Source: Bog-473 sp963764305 (lineage in GTDB: Bacteria; Actinomycetota; Acidimicrobiia; Acidimicrobiales; RAAP-2). Taken from it: 64,000 bases of DNA. Shown piece by piece: positions 51,390 through 60,269 of this stretch. Both the position numbers and the translations under genes were made by a program. The notes under the pieces are model-generated. The model made no database searches, was not told where the DNA came from, and saw nothing but the letters and a program-made list of their open reading frames with translations. Location of the stretch: contig CAVXSD010000005.1 of NCBI GenBank assembly GCA_963764305.1, positions 503,201-567,200 of the forward strand, given 5' to 3'. How positions within the stretch are numbered: the first letter of the stretch is position 1; each line of letters begins with the position of its first letter.

Positions 51390-52108
51390 GCTATCTGGAA
51401 CTACGCGGCATCACCAAGATCTACGGCGAAGGTGCGACCGAGGTGCACGCCCTGGCCGATATCGAGCTTTCCGTCGACGCCGGGTCGCTCGTGGCCGTCA
51501 TGGGCGCCAGTGGCTCCGGCAAGAGCACGCTGCTGACGATCGCCGGCAGCCTGGAGGACCCGACCTTGGGAGAGGTCTACGTCGGCGGAGCCCACCTGTC
51601 CCGCCTCTCGCGCAACGGCAAGGCCCGCTTGCGCCGCCAGTCGATCGGCTATGTGTTCCAGGACTACAACCTCCTGGCCGGCCTCACCGCGTTGGAGAAC
51701 GTGTCGCTACCCCTCGAGCTCGACGGAACTGGGGCCCGTAAGGCGCAGGCTGTCGCCATGGAGTCGTTGCAGGACCTGGGATTGGCGGACCGGGCCGCGC
51801 ACTTCCCGGACCAGCTCTCCGGGGGAGAGCGCCAACGGGTCGCCATCGCGTGGGCCGTCGTCGGCGAGCGCAAGCTGCTCCTGGCGGACGAGCCGTCGGG
51901 CGCCCTCGACTCGACCAACGGGGAAGGGGTCATGCGGCTCGTCTTGGCCTCCTGCCGCCGGGGCCTGGCGGCGGTCGTCGTCACCCACGACGCGCAGCTG
52001 GCTTCCTGGGCCGACCGCGTCGTCTTCTTGCGTGACGGCCGGGTCGTGGACCAGACCCTGCCCGTGGAGGGCCCGGAGTCGTTCCTCGCACACGCGCCGC
52101 ACTCATGA
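51386..52108 (+). CDS. ABC transporter ATPase, MacB/LolD type
   Basis: 240 aa. Walker A MGASGSGKST, Q-loop YVFQDYNLLAGLTALENV, signature LSGGERQRVAIAWAV, Walker B LLLADEPSGALD and H-loop VVTHDAQ. This type of ATPase pairs with FtsX-like permeases for export or mechanotransmission across the envelope. ATG 51386 overlaps the PadR stop and its own stop overlaps the permease ATG, so the three genes form one unit. Confidence 0.92.
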   Translation: MSYLELRGITKIYGEGATEVHALADIELSVDAGSLVAVMGASGSGKSTLLTIAGSLEDPTLGEVYVGGAHLSRLSRNGKARLRRQSIGYVFQDYNLLAGLTALENVSLPLELDGTGARKAQAVAMESLQDLGLADRAAHFPDQLSGGERQRVAIAWAVVGERKLLLADEPSGALDSTNGEGVMRLVLASCRRGLAAVVVTHDAQLASWADRVVFLRDGRVVDQTLPVEGPESFLAHAPHS

Positions 52109-54696
52109 GCGTCGGAATCCTCGAGCGTCCCATCACGGCGCCGCTGCTCGAGACCTCCGGCGGCGGCGTGCCCGCCCGTCGGGCCATGGTCCGCTGGGCT
52201 TGGCGCCTGTTCCGGCGTGAATGGCGCCAGCAACTCCTCATCCTCGCTCTCGTCATCGTCGCCGTTGCCGCCACCGTGGTCGGCGCCGCAGTCGCTGTCA
52301 ACACGCCGCCACCAGCGAACGCCGGCTTCGGCTCGGCCAACCACATGGGGACGTTCGCTGGCACCGATCCGCACCTGACCACAGAGATCAGCACGCTGGA
52401 GCAGCGGTTCGGCCAGGTCGACGTCATCGAGAACCAGTCCCTCACCGTCCCCGGCTCGGTGGAGACGTACGAGCTGCGCGCCCAGGACCCCAACGGAGCC
52501 TTCGGAACGCCGATGCTCTCCGTCGTTTCGGGTCACTATCCCGCCGGACCCGGCCAGGTGGCCCTGACCCCAGGTCTGGCTTCGGCGCTCAACCTCGAGG
52601 TCGGTGACACCTGGCACCACGACGGCACGGCCCGCACGGTGGTCGGCATCGTCCAGAACCCCCAGAGCCTGCTCGATGCGTTCGCACTCGTCACCCCTGG
52701 ACAGGTGACGAACCCGACGCAGGTCACCCTGCTCTTCGATGCCGTCGTAGCCAAGAATTCTCTCGGCCCGAACTTCTCCGAGCCGGGATCGGTGTCGGGC
52801 GGCAGCGCGCTGAACCCTGACACCATCGTGCTGACCCTGGCCACGCTCGGCATGCTGCTGATCGCGCTGGTGTCCGTCGGTGGCTTCACCGTGCTGGCCC
52901 AGCACCGCCTGCGGGCCATCGGGATGCTCGAATCGATGGGGGCCACCGACAAGAACGTCCGCCTCGTCATGCGGGCCAACGGCGTTATCGTCGGTATCGT
53001 CGGCGCCCTGGCCGGCTTCGTGCTCGGCATAGGGCTCTGGCTCGCCTACCGGTCCCACGTCGAGCAGAGCGTCCATCATCTCATTGTTGCCTTCGCTGTG
53101 CCCTGGGTGGTCGTACTCGTCGCCATGGTGCTGGCCGTCGTGGCCACGACCTTCGCCGCCGGCCGGCCGGCCCGCGCGATCGCCAGGGTGCCGGTGGTCA
53201 GCGCATTGGCGGGACGCCCGGCGCCCCCCAAGCAGCTCCGCCGCTCCGCCATTCCGGGCGTGATCGTGTTCGTGGTCGCCTTCTTGCTCTTCGGGGTGTC
53301 GGGCGGGAACAGCAAGAGCGGAGGCGGCGCACCCGAGCTGGTGCTGGGCCTCGTCGCCCTCATCGTGGCCATCATCCTTCTCGCCCCACTCGCGCTCACC
53401 GTGGTGGGGAGGGTCGGGAGCAAGACTCCCGTGGCAGCCCGCCTCGCGATGCGCGACCTCGCTCGCTACCGGTCGCGGTCGGGCTCTGCGCTCGCCGCCA
53501 TCAGCCTCGGGGTACTCATCGCGGTGATCATCTGCGGCGCCGCGGCGGCCCGCTACGGGAACGTGCTGGACTACGCGGGCCCCAACCTCGCCTCGAACCA
53601 GCTGATCGTGTATACCCCCCAGGCACCCGCCGGCGGTGCCGCCGAGCCGCAGGGACAGGTGATCGGCCCGAACAGCAACGGCACAAGCAGCATCGTTCCA
53701 AACGCCAGTGCGTCGACCGGCACGCCGCCTTCCCCTCAGTCCATTGCCCAGACCGTGCACGGCATGGAGCAAGCCCTGGGCGCCAGCTCGGTCGAGCTCG
53801 ACACGACCAGCGCCAACCTGCAGCACGCGGGTTCCGGTCGTCAGTTCTCCGGCCATATCTACCTCGCCACACCGGCGCTGCTGAAGGCGTACGGCATCAA
53901 CCCGTCGTCGATCGACCCCCACGCCGACATCCTCACTTCGCGCCCGGGCTTGTCGGGAATCTCGAACATGCAGCTGATGTACGGCGACTCCGAGGGACCC
54001 ATCGGGCCCGACAGCCCCGATGGGTCCGGTGGGCCCCCCCATGCCTTCGCGTGCCCGGCTTCCTCGTGCCTCGCCAACCCGGTGATCCAGGAGGTGGGCG
54101 CGCTCCCTGCGGGGACGTCGGCTCCCAACACGGTCGTGACCGAGCACGCGGTGCACACAGAACATCTAGGAAGCAGTGTGAGCACCGCCGGCTGGCTGCT
54201 GCAGTCATCGAGCCCGTTCACAGCGACGCAGATCGACGACGCCCGCCAGACCGCGGCCGCCGCGGGGATGACCGTCGAGTCCAAGAACGACGCACCCTCG
54301 TCGTCGGAGATCATCACTTGGGCCACCGTGTTCGGCATCGCGCTGGCCCTCGGCGTGCTGGCCATGAGCGTCGGCCTCATCCGCAGTGAGACCGCCGGCG
54401 ACCTGCGCACGCTGACCGCCACCGGGGCGAGCAGCATGACGAGGCGAACCATCACGGCGGTTACCGCTGGTGCGCTGGGGTTCGTCGGGGCCGTGCTCGG
54501 CGCCGTGGCCGGCTACATCGCCCTGGCCGGGTGGTTCCGCAGCAGCCAGCTCAATGGCGGCCTGTCCACCCTGGCCCACGTGCCCTGGTTCAACCTGTTC
54601 CTCCTGGTGATCGCCATGCCATTGGCCGCCGCGGCTGTCGGATGGCTGCTGGCCGGACGCGAACCGTCGGCCATCGCCATCCGCCCGCTGGAGTAG
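52105..54696 (+). CDS. FtsX-like ABC transporter permease
   Basis: 863 aa. After an N-terminal cytoplasmic stretch there is a membrane helix (LLILALVIVAVAATVVGAAVAV) and a large extracytoplasmic domain, then an FtsX triple-helix block (about residues 245-360) preceded by TVLAQHRLRAIGMLESMGATDKNVRLVM. A second block lies near the C-terminus (SVGLIRSETAGDLRTLTATGAS, then three helices), with further helices in the middle. Two FtsX repeats in one chain are the MacB-like exporter layout of actinobacteria. Substrate unknown; PadR context suggests induction by a toxic compound. Confidence 0.9.
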   Translation: MSVGILERPITAPLLETSGGGVPARRAMVRWAWRLFRREWRQQLLILALVIVAVAATVVGAAVAVNTPPPANAGFGSANHMGTFAGTDPHLTTEISTLEQRFGQVDVIENQSLTVPGSVETYELRAQDPNGAFGTPMLSVVSGHYPAGPGQVALTPGLASALNLEVGDTWHHDGTARTVVGIVQNPQSLLDAFALVTPGQVTNPTQVTLLFDAVVAKNSLGPNFSEPGSVSGGSALNPDTIVLTLATLGMLLIALVSVGGFTVLAQHRLRAIGMLESMGATDKNVRLVMRANGVIVGIVGALAGFVLGIGLWLAYRSHVEQSVHHLIVAFAVPWVVVLVAMVLAVVATTFAAGRPARAIARVPVVSALAGRPAPPKQLRRSAIPGVIVFVVAFLLFGVSGGNSKSGGGAPELVLGLVALIVAIILLAPLALTVVGRVGSKTPVAARLAMRDLARYRSRSGSALAAISLGVLIAVIICGAAAARYGNVLDYAGPNLASNQLIVYTPQAPAGGAAEPQGQVIGPNSNGTSSIVPNASASTGTPPSPQSIAQTVHGMEQALGASSVELDTTSANLQHAGSGRQFSGHIYLATPALLKAYGINPSSIDPHADILTSRPGLSGISNMQLMYGDSEGPIGPDSPDGSGGPPHAFACPASSCLANPVIQEVGALPAGTSAPNTVVTEHAVHTEHLGSSVSTAGWLLQSSSPFTATQIDDARQTAAAAGMTVESKNDAPSSSEIITWATVFGIALALGVLAMSVGLIRSETAGDLRTLTATGASSMTRRTITAVTAGALGFVGAVLGAVAGYIALAGWFRSSQLNGGLSTLAHVPWFNLFLLVIAMPLAAAAVGWLLAGREPSAIAIRPLE

Positions 54697-54714
54697 CTGC
54701 CGCAGCCGGACCCG

Positions 54715-55974
54715 TCAGGCCTCGGCCGTGACCCCGAAGCGATCGGTGTAGAAGGACAGCGCCCGCCGTCGCTCGGCGCTGTCGAGGCCGAATTCGGCCA
54801 CATCGTACGTGACGCCCCCGTGACGACCTCGTGGGTGCGCCGCCATGAACGACGCCATCGCCTTGCGGGAGCGTTCCTCGAGCGGCTGGCCGGCCAGGTT
54901 GTAAACGCGGGCCACCATGGCGAGGTCGTCCGCCATGAACTGGTCGAACCGCACGTCAATCGTCCGGTCGGCTGGCAGGACGTCGCGCTCTTCCGCGCAG
55001 CGGCGGAGCATCCGCTCCAGCCGGTCCGACCAGTAGTTGCCGATGGCCTCCAGGTCGACCTGGTCGCGGGTCAGCCGGGCGGTGTAGGCGATCATCGTCA
55101 GCATGGACGCCGTGACCGAGACCGGGTCACGGTGGGTGACGACGAATGTGGCGTCGGGGAAAGTGTCGACGAGGGCCGGGAACTGCTCCAGGTGCTGGGG
55201 CGTCTTGAGGACCCAGCGCGTTCCCCCGCGCAGCCACTGCAGGACCTTGAGGACTTTGAGGAGGTAGGCGTAGGTGGGCCGCTGGTCGCGGGAGAGGTAG
55301 GCGTCGCGCCAGGCGGGCATCGGGGCCGTCGTCTCGAACAGCATCGTCGAGAAGTCGATGGCCAGCAGCTGGATCTCCTCGTGAGCATGCTCGACCGTCA
55401 TCTCGTGCATCCGGTTGAAGTACGGCAGGGCGGTGTTGAGGAACGAGAGCGCCACTGCGGTTCGCTCCAGGCGCGGATCGGGCGCGCCGGGCGCGGGCTG
55501 CTCCCGCTCGTCCAGGACCGGTTCCAGGCTCTCCCAGTAGGGCAGCGAGCGCAGGGTCGGGTCGGCGGACATCAGGTTGTGGAGGTGGGTGGTGCCCGTC
55601 CGCGGCAACCCGCAGATGATGATCGGGGCCGTGATCTGCTCCTCGATGATCTCGGGGTGCCGCCGCACGAGGTCCTCAATGAGGAGCCGGTTCTTCAGCA
55701 GGCCCACCAGCAAGACGTGCTGCTGCATGATGCCGGCCCCGTTGAAGCCGCCCTCGTCGCGCATGGCCTGGCAAAGCGCCGCGAGTCGCTCGACGAAGTC
55801 CTCGGGGCCGAAGCCGTCCAGTCCGGTCTCGGCCCGCGCTGTCGCCATGAGCTCGCCCGGATCCAGGGTCAGCTGCGACCCCGCCTCTTCCATCAAGTCG
55901 AGAATGGCGCGGGCCTCGTTGCTGAAGCGCGGCGTGGCCAGGTCGTCGATGCGGAGGGGGGCCGGGCGTCTCAT
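54715..55974 (-). CDS. Sulfotransferase-family protein
   Basis: 419 aa. The PAPS 5'-phosphosulfate loop is IICGLPRTGTTHLHNLMSAD (residues about 116-135); the 3'-phosphate region reads FVVTHRDPVSVTASM. The helical N-terminus and the segment WVLKTPQHLEQFPALVDTFPDA are typical of the Sulfotransfer_3 group common in mycobacteria. The acceptor is unknown. ATG 55974 overlaps the stop of the upstream DUF1214 gene (ATGA). Confidence 0.88.
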   Translation of the reverse strand: MRRPAPLRIDDLATPRFSNEARAILDLMEEAGSQLTLDPGELMATARAETGLDGFGPEDFVERLAALCQAMRDEGGFNGAGIMQQHVLLVGLLKNRLLIEDLVRRHPEIIEEQITAPIIICGLPRTGTTHLHNLMSADPTLRSLPYWESLEPVLDEREQPAPGAPDPRLERTAVALSFLNTALPYFNRMHEMTVEHAHEEIQLLAIDFSTMLFETTAPMPAWRDAYLSRDQRPTYAYLLKVLKVLQWLRGGTRWVLKTPQHLEQFPALVDTFPDATFVVTHRDPVSVTASMLTMIAYTARLTRDQVDLEAIGNYWSDRLERMLRRCAEERDVLPADRTIDVRFDQFMADDLAMVARVYNLAGQPLEERSRKAMASFMAAHPRGRHGGVTYDVAEFGLDSAERRRALSFYTDRFGVTAEA

Positions 55975-57038
55975 ACGGTGTCCACCGGGAGGACCTCCAC
56001 CTGGGGCTGCTCCGGCGTCTCGGCGGGCAGGAACCAACGGAACCAGATGCGGCCCGTTCGGTGTCCCTCCGTTGAGACCCAGTTGGGGTGGCCAGGACGC
56101 CGGGCCGAGACGACGATGATCCAGGAACCGTCGGCCTCGTACTGGGCCTGGGCTCCGTTGAGGGTCACCCGCTCGTAGTCGTAGTTGTATGTGTGGAGCA
56201 GGCGGTTCCAGAGGCAGATGTTCCAGAAGGCGCACTCGGGCGAGCGCCCTCGAATGACGAGCGCCTCGTCGTCGGCCAGGTCGAACGCGCCCATGGCATA
56301 GGCGGCGTCGCCGGCCGCCCACCCGAAGGTCGATGTCGGCACCGGGTAGGGCGGGTCGATCGAATTGGGCGTGCCGAGGGGGATCGGTACGATGCTGGCC
56401 TGCTCTCGCACCCAGGTCGTGGCGGCGCGGATGCGCCGCGCCAGGTCGGCGTCGTCCTGGCGCCAGGCTTCTGGCGGGTTGTCCGCCTCGATGTGCCAGG
56501 CGGCACGCCGACCGGTCATTGGGTCGTCGAGGTAGTCCCGCGTGATGGCCGCCACGGCATCGAGTTCCAGCCGGATCCAGGCGACGCCGGGCTCGGTGGG
56601 CTCGGTCGGTGAGATGACGATGTGGATGGCCCCGTCGGCGCCCCGCTCCGCCCCGCGACTGTTGACGGACCCGACGATGCGGGTGGAGTAGCGACCGTCG
56701 TCCGGGCCGCCGTAAACGGTCAGCGACATGTAGACGGCGTCGCCGGGGTCGAGTCGCACTCGGTAGGTGCGGGCCGGGTCGATCGGCGCGTAGCAGTAGA
56801 AGGCATCGGCGTTGTCGCCGCCCCATTTCTTGTACGGACCCACGATCTCGACGAATCGGGGCCGGGCCTTGTCGGCCCAGATGTTCACCTCGGCCGCCAC
56901 CTGGAGGATCGACAAGACCCACCTGTGGGCCTCGAGCAACGTGGCCTCGTCGTCGGCCAACTGCTCAACCATGCGCGCGTGGGTCGCCTGGACCTCGGCG
57001 AGCAGTTCGTGGAAAGCCGTCTCTGTCTCCGTCGTCAT
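55971..57038 (-). CDS. DUF1214-domain protein
   Basis: 355 aa. The DUF1214 core occurs in the C-terminal half: WNICLWNRLLHTYNYDYERV, then WIIVVSARRPGHPNWVSTEGHRTGRIWFRWF. The N-terminal half includes FYCYAPIDPARTYRVRLDPGDAVYMSLTVYGG. The biochemical function is unknown. ATG 57038 has a GGAGGAC ribosome-binding site 5 nt upstream, whereas the open frame to 57260 is unlike the family. It is translationally coupled to the sulfotransferase gene, so the two may act on one substrate. Confidence 0.85.
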   Translation of the reverse strand: MTTETETAFHELLAEVQATHARMVEQLADDEATLLEAHRWVLSILQVAAEVNIWADKARPRFVEIVGPYKKWGGDNADAFYCYAPIDPARTYRVRLDPGDAVYMSLTVYGGPDDGRYSTRIVGSVNSRGAERGADGAIHIVISPTEPTEPGVAWIRLELDAVAAITRDYLDDPMTGRRAAWHIEADNPPEAWRQDDADLARRIRAATTWVREQASIVPIPLGTPNSIDPPYPVPTSTFGWAAGDAAYAMGAFDLADDEALVIRGRSPECAFWNICLWNRLLHTYNYDYERVTLNGAQAQYEADGSWIIVVSARRPGHPNWVSTEGHRTGRIWFRWFLPAETPEQPQVEVLPVDTV

Positions 57039-57456
57039 CTGTCCTCCGAATTCGGCGTGGCGCCGATCATAGGGAGTGACCGAGGCACCGAAACAGCCGA
57101 CCGAGCTGAGTCGCCCAAGGGCTCGCTCATCGCTGCATCGTCCGAATCGGTTTCCGCAGCGTTCCTCGACCGCGCCAGTAGCTCGCCCGCGTCGTGGGCC
57201 GGGCGGCCATCCCGTGATGGTCGTCGAGAAGGCTTGGCAGGGCGGACCCGTCGCTGACACCGCCAGAGCAGTCCATGGGACGGATCCGGCAGGAGATCAC
57301 GGCTTGGATCGACACAAAGCGCGCCGCGCTTCGGCGAGCTCGTAACAAGAATCTCGCCGGCACGCGAAGAAGGAAGCAGAGTGAACGAGACGACGACCTG
57401 AACTTGGTCGGCGAAGGCGGAGCTATCTCGTGTACCCGTTCTGATCTACTGATCTG
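57039..57456. other. Intergenic stretch with no supported gene
   Basis: About 418 bases between divergent genes. A plus-strand frame from 57275 gives a basic peptide (ITAWIDTKRAALRRARNK) but lacks a domain and overlaps the methyltransferase start. It marks the change from the core-like block to the accessory edge. Confidence 0.4.
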
Positions 57457-58221
57457 GTGGACAAACCATTTGGTTACATACACGTCAACGCAGCTGCGTG
57501 GGATCAGCGCCACCAGGATCAGCTGGAGACGGCCCGTCGGGGGTGGTCAGCGAGCCAGCCCACCTGGGGAATCTTTGCGGTTCCGGAGGACACCGTGCAT
57601 CTCCTCCCCGCCGATCTCCACGGCAAGACCACGCTCGAGCTCGGATGCGGCACGGGATATGTCTCGGCGTGGCTGGCCCGCCGGGGGGCCATTCCAGTCG
57701 GTGTCGACCCTTCTGCCGGCCAACTCGCGATCGTGAGACAGTTCCAAGCCGAATTCGGGTTGTCATTTCCGCTGGTGCGGGCTTCGGGCGAACACGTCCC
57801 CCTGGGGGACGATTCGTTCGATCTCGTCATCAGCGAGTACGGCGCCGCCATTTGGGCTGATCCCTACGCCTGGATACCCGAGGCGTCGCGCCTCCTCCGA
57901 CCCGGAGGTGAACTCGTCTTCCTCGGGAACAGCACACTGCTGATGCTCTGTGTTCCCGACGAAGACGACAAACCGGCGACGACAGAGCTCCGCCGTCCCC
58001 ACTTTGAAATGCACCGTTTCGAGTGGCCCGATGACCCAACCATTGAGTTTCACCTGGGCCACGGCGACTGGATCCGGCTGCTGAGGGAGAACGGCTTCGA
58101 GATCCTCGACCTGATTGAGCTTCGGCCCCCGGGAGGCGCAACGTCGCAGTACGGCTTCGTCGAGACGTGGTGGGCCGACCGGTGGCCGTGTGAAGAGGTG
58201 TGGCGAGCCAGAAAGGTCTAG
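57457..58221 (+). CDS. Class I SAM-dependent methyltransferase
   Basis: 254 aa. Motif I LELGCGTGYVSAWLARRG lies near residue 61, motif II VGVDPSAGQL, post-II ASGEHVPLGDDSFDLVISEYG, then ASRLLRPGGELVFLGNS. It is a small-molecule-type methyltransferase; the substrate is unknown. GTG 57457 gives the expected N-terminal length. Single gene, with non-coding DNA on both sides. Confidence 0.88.
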   Translation: MDKPFGYIHVNAAAWDQRHQDQLETARRGWSASQPTWGIFAVPEDTVHLLPADLHGKTTLELGCGTGYVSAWLARRGAIPVGVDPSAGQLAIVRQFQAEFGLSFPLVRASGEHVPLGDDSFDLVISEYGAAIWADPYAWIPEASRLLRPGGELVFLGNSTLLMLCVPDEDDKPATTELRRPHFEMHRFEWPDDPTIEFHLGHGDWIRLLRENGFEILDLIELRPPGGATSQYGFVETWWADRWPCEEVWRARKV

Positions 58222-58784
58222 ACGACAGCCGGCGACATTCGGGCAGATGCATTTTCGAAAGAGCCAATGAAGAGACGACGGATTCGCCTAGAGAGAGTCG
58301 AACGCTCTGGCAAACGCAGTTAGAACAATGGTGCCGTACGTGGCGTAGGGGTCACCCGGGACGAGCGGCGGGCAGACGTCAAGGACGGCCGGAGCCCGGT
58401 GAGGCGGGGAGCGGCCGACCGGGATCGGACTGGCATCATCGGCTTGGAAGGCTGACAGAGCCGGATGGGACCGAACCCAAAAGAATGGTCCGCGAATCAG
58501 GACGGATTGCGACGATCGCCGGTGTCAGAGGGATAGTCGGGGAATGAACCACAAGGGCCACAAGACTCGAATGGTCTTTCTCGATCACCCTTTCCAGCCG
58601 ACACTCCAGTGAGGGCCCAAGATCGTCGTCTGCCCCCGTACAAGGAGGCACAACTGGGGCGCCACAAATGCGACGATCGACCTCACGAGTGCTCCCAGCA
58701 CTCCTGAGAACTGGGCGTAAGGATCTTCGGCCCCGTTTTTCAGCAATGGCGGTTGACCGATCTCACCTTCTGCGATAGGAAATT
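58222..58784. other. Long intergenic stretch
   Basis: About 560 bases with no gene I can support. A plus-strand frame from 58200 to 58547 is Arg/Gly-rich and without domain. No tRNA or intron core is recognised. A weak TTGACC (58753-58758) near the right end may belong to the DUF1326 promoter. Confidence 0.4.
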
Positions 58785-58796
58785 CTCAATCTTGAG
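58785..58796 (+). promoter_or_regulatory. Short palindrome in the DUF1326 leader
   Basis: CTCAA (58785-58789) and TTGAG (58792-58796) form a perfect dyad with a 2-nt centre, directly followed by the GAGGGGAGG ribosome-binding site of the DUF1326 gene. It could be an operator or a small hairpin limiting ribosome access. Confidence 0.35.
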
Positions 58797-58811
58797 GAGG
58801 GGAGGTCAGCT

Positions 58812-59414
58812 ATGTCGTGGAACCTCAAGGGAAGCTATGTCGAGACCTGTTCGTGCGAGCTGATGTGCCCGTGCAACCTGTCGTTCGACCATGGTGCGAC
58901 GTACGACTTTTGCCGGGTGTGCCTGGTGTTCAACATCCGGGAGGGCGAGGTAGAGGACACCCAGATCGGCGGTCGCAAAGTGGCGATGATTGCGGACACG
59001 CCGAAGGTCATGACCGAGGGAAACTGGCGTCTCGGTGTGTTCGTTGACAACGAGGCGACCGATCAGCAGTTCGAGGCATTGGTTCAGGTCTTCAGTGGCC
59101 AACTCGGCGGCCCGATGGCGGCGCTCGCACCGCTTGTCGGCGAGATGCTCGGCGTCGAGCGAGCGGCGATCGAGATCGTCGATGACGGTTTGCTGCACAG
59201 TGTCCGCGTAGGGGATGCGATCGACTTTGAGATCGAGGACATCGTGCCTTTCGGTATCGAGACAGGCGAACCGGTTCGCTTCTCTGGCATGTTTCACCCG
59301 GTCGGGTCGAACTTGACGATGGCCGAGGCGAAACGGTCCCGGATCAACGCCTTTGGTATCCAATACGAGGGCAAGACCGGTCTTTCGACCTCGGAGTTCT
59401 CATGGGCGGCCTGA
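58812..59414 (+). CDS. DUF1326-domain protein
   Basis: 200 aa. The DUF1326 signature is the Cys-rich N-terminus ETCSCELMCPCNLSF (residues 12-26) followed by FCRVCLVFNIREGEVEDTQIGG, with six Cys that could bind metal or form disulfides. The rest is a beta-rich sandwich. No signal peptide. A strong ribosome-binding site (GAGGAGGGGAGG) precedes ATG 58812. It is followed 10 nt later by the DUF2182 membrane protein gene, a pairing seen repeatedly in bacteria. Function unknown. Confidence 0.85.
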   Translation: MSWNLKGSYVETCSCELMCPCNLSFDHGATYDFCRVCLVFNIREGEVEDTQIGGRKVAMIADTPKVMTEGNWRLGVFVDNEATDQQFEALVQVFSGQLGGPMAALAPLVGEMLGVERAAIEIVDDGLLHSVRVGDAIDFEIEDIVPFGIETGEPVRFSGMFHPVGSNLTMAEAKRSRINAFGIQYEGKTGLSTSEFSWAA

Positions 59415-59424
59415 CCGGGTAGTC

Positions 59425-60249
59425 ATGTTGGCTGACGAGCGCCTGTCGAGAGACGAGGGCCTCGCGCCGGCCTTCGCCGCGATGCGGACGCGGTTGGCTG
59501 TGGTGACTTTGCTCTTTGCGCTTGCCGGTATCGGCTGGTGGTGGACAGCCGGTCAGATGCGGGGGATGGACGATGGACCCTGGACCGGTCTAGGAGCGGT
59601 CAGCTGGTTCCTGGGTGTCTGGGTTGTGATGATGGCAGCGATGATGTTCCCATCCGTCGCGCCCACGGTCGCCTTGTATTCGCGGATGACCCGGAAGCGG
59701 TCGCTGCTGTTGCCCATCGTCTTCACCAGCGGATATCTGGTCACGTGGGCCGTCGCCGGGGCAGTGGCTTTCGCCCTGGTGACTGGAGTTGGCCGGCTGT
59801 CAGACAATGCGCTGGCATGGAACCACGCAGGTCGGCCGGTCGCGGGGATCATCCTGATCCTTGCTGCGGTGTACCAACTGACACCGCTGAAGGACGTGTG
59901 CCTCGGAAAATGTCGCAGCCCGCTCGGACTTCTCCTCGGCTCTTGGCGCGACGGGCATTCGGGCGCCTTTCACATGGGAGCCAAGAACGGCGCCTGGTGC
60001 GTCGGCTGCTGCTGGGCACTCATGGCATCCCTTTTCGCCCTGGGCGTTATGAGCGTCGCCTGGATGATCTTCGTGGCCGGCCTAATAGCCATCGAGAAGA
60101 CGATCCCATCGCGCCGGATTGCAACCTACGGAACGGGGCTGATTCTGCTCAGCCTCGGCGTGCTAGTTCTTGCGGCACCTGACGCGATCCCGCTGCTCAC
60201 AATCCCGCAAGATCACCAAATGGGCCGAATGCCGTCCATGGGCTCGTAG
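59425..60249 (+). CDS. DUF2182 predicted metal-binding membrane protein
   Basis: 274 aa with about seven membrane helices. The family signature VVMMAAMMFPSVAPTVALYSR is Met-rich, and LKDVCLGKCRSPLGLL plus GAWCVGCCWALMASLF supply Cys pairs in and near helices. The C-terminus ends in a His/Met tail (DHQMGRMPSM). The Met/Cys/His pattern suggests copper or another soft metal, but no function is established. ATG 59425 follows the DUF1326 stop by 10 nt; the two are presumably cotranscribed and may form a complex. Confidence 0.85.
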   Translation: MLADERLSRDEGLAPAFAAMRTRLAVVTLLFALAGIGWWWTAGQMRGMDDGPWTGLGAVSWFLGVWVVMMAAMMFPSVAPTVALYSRMTRKRSLLLPIVFTSGYLVTWAVAGAVAFALVTGVGRLSDNALAWNHAGRPVAGIILILAAVYQLTPLKDVCLGKCRSPLGLLLGSWRDGHSGAFHMGAKNGAWCVGCCWALMASLFALGVMSVAWMIFVAGLIAIEKTIPSRRIATYGTGLILLSLGVLVLAAPDAIPLLTIPQDHQMGRMPSMGS

Positions 60250-60269
60250 ATCGAATCTTTGATCCTCTT

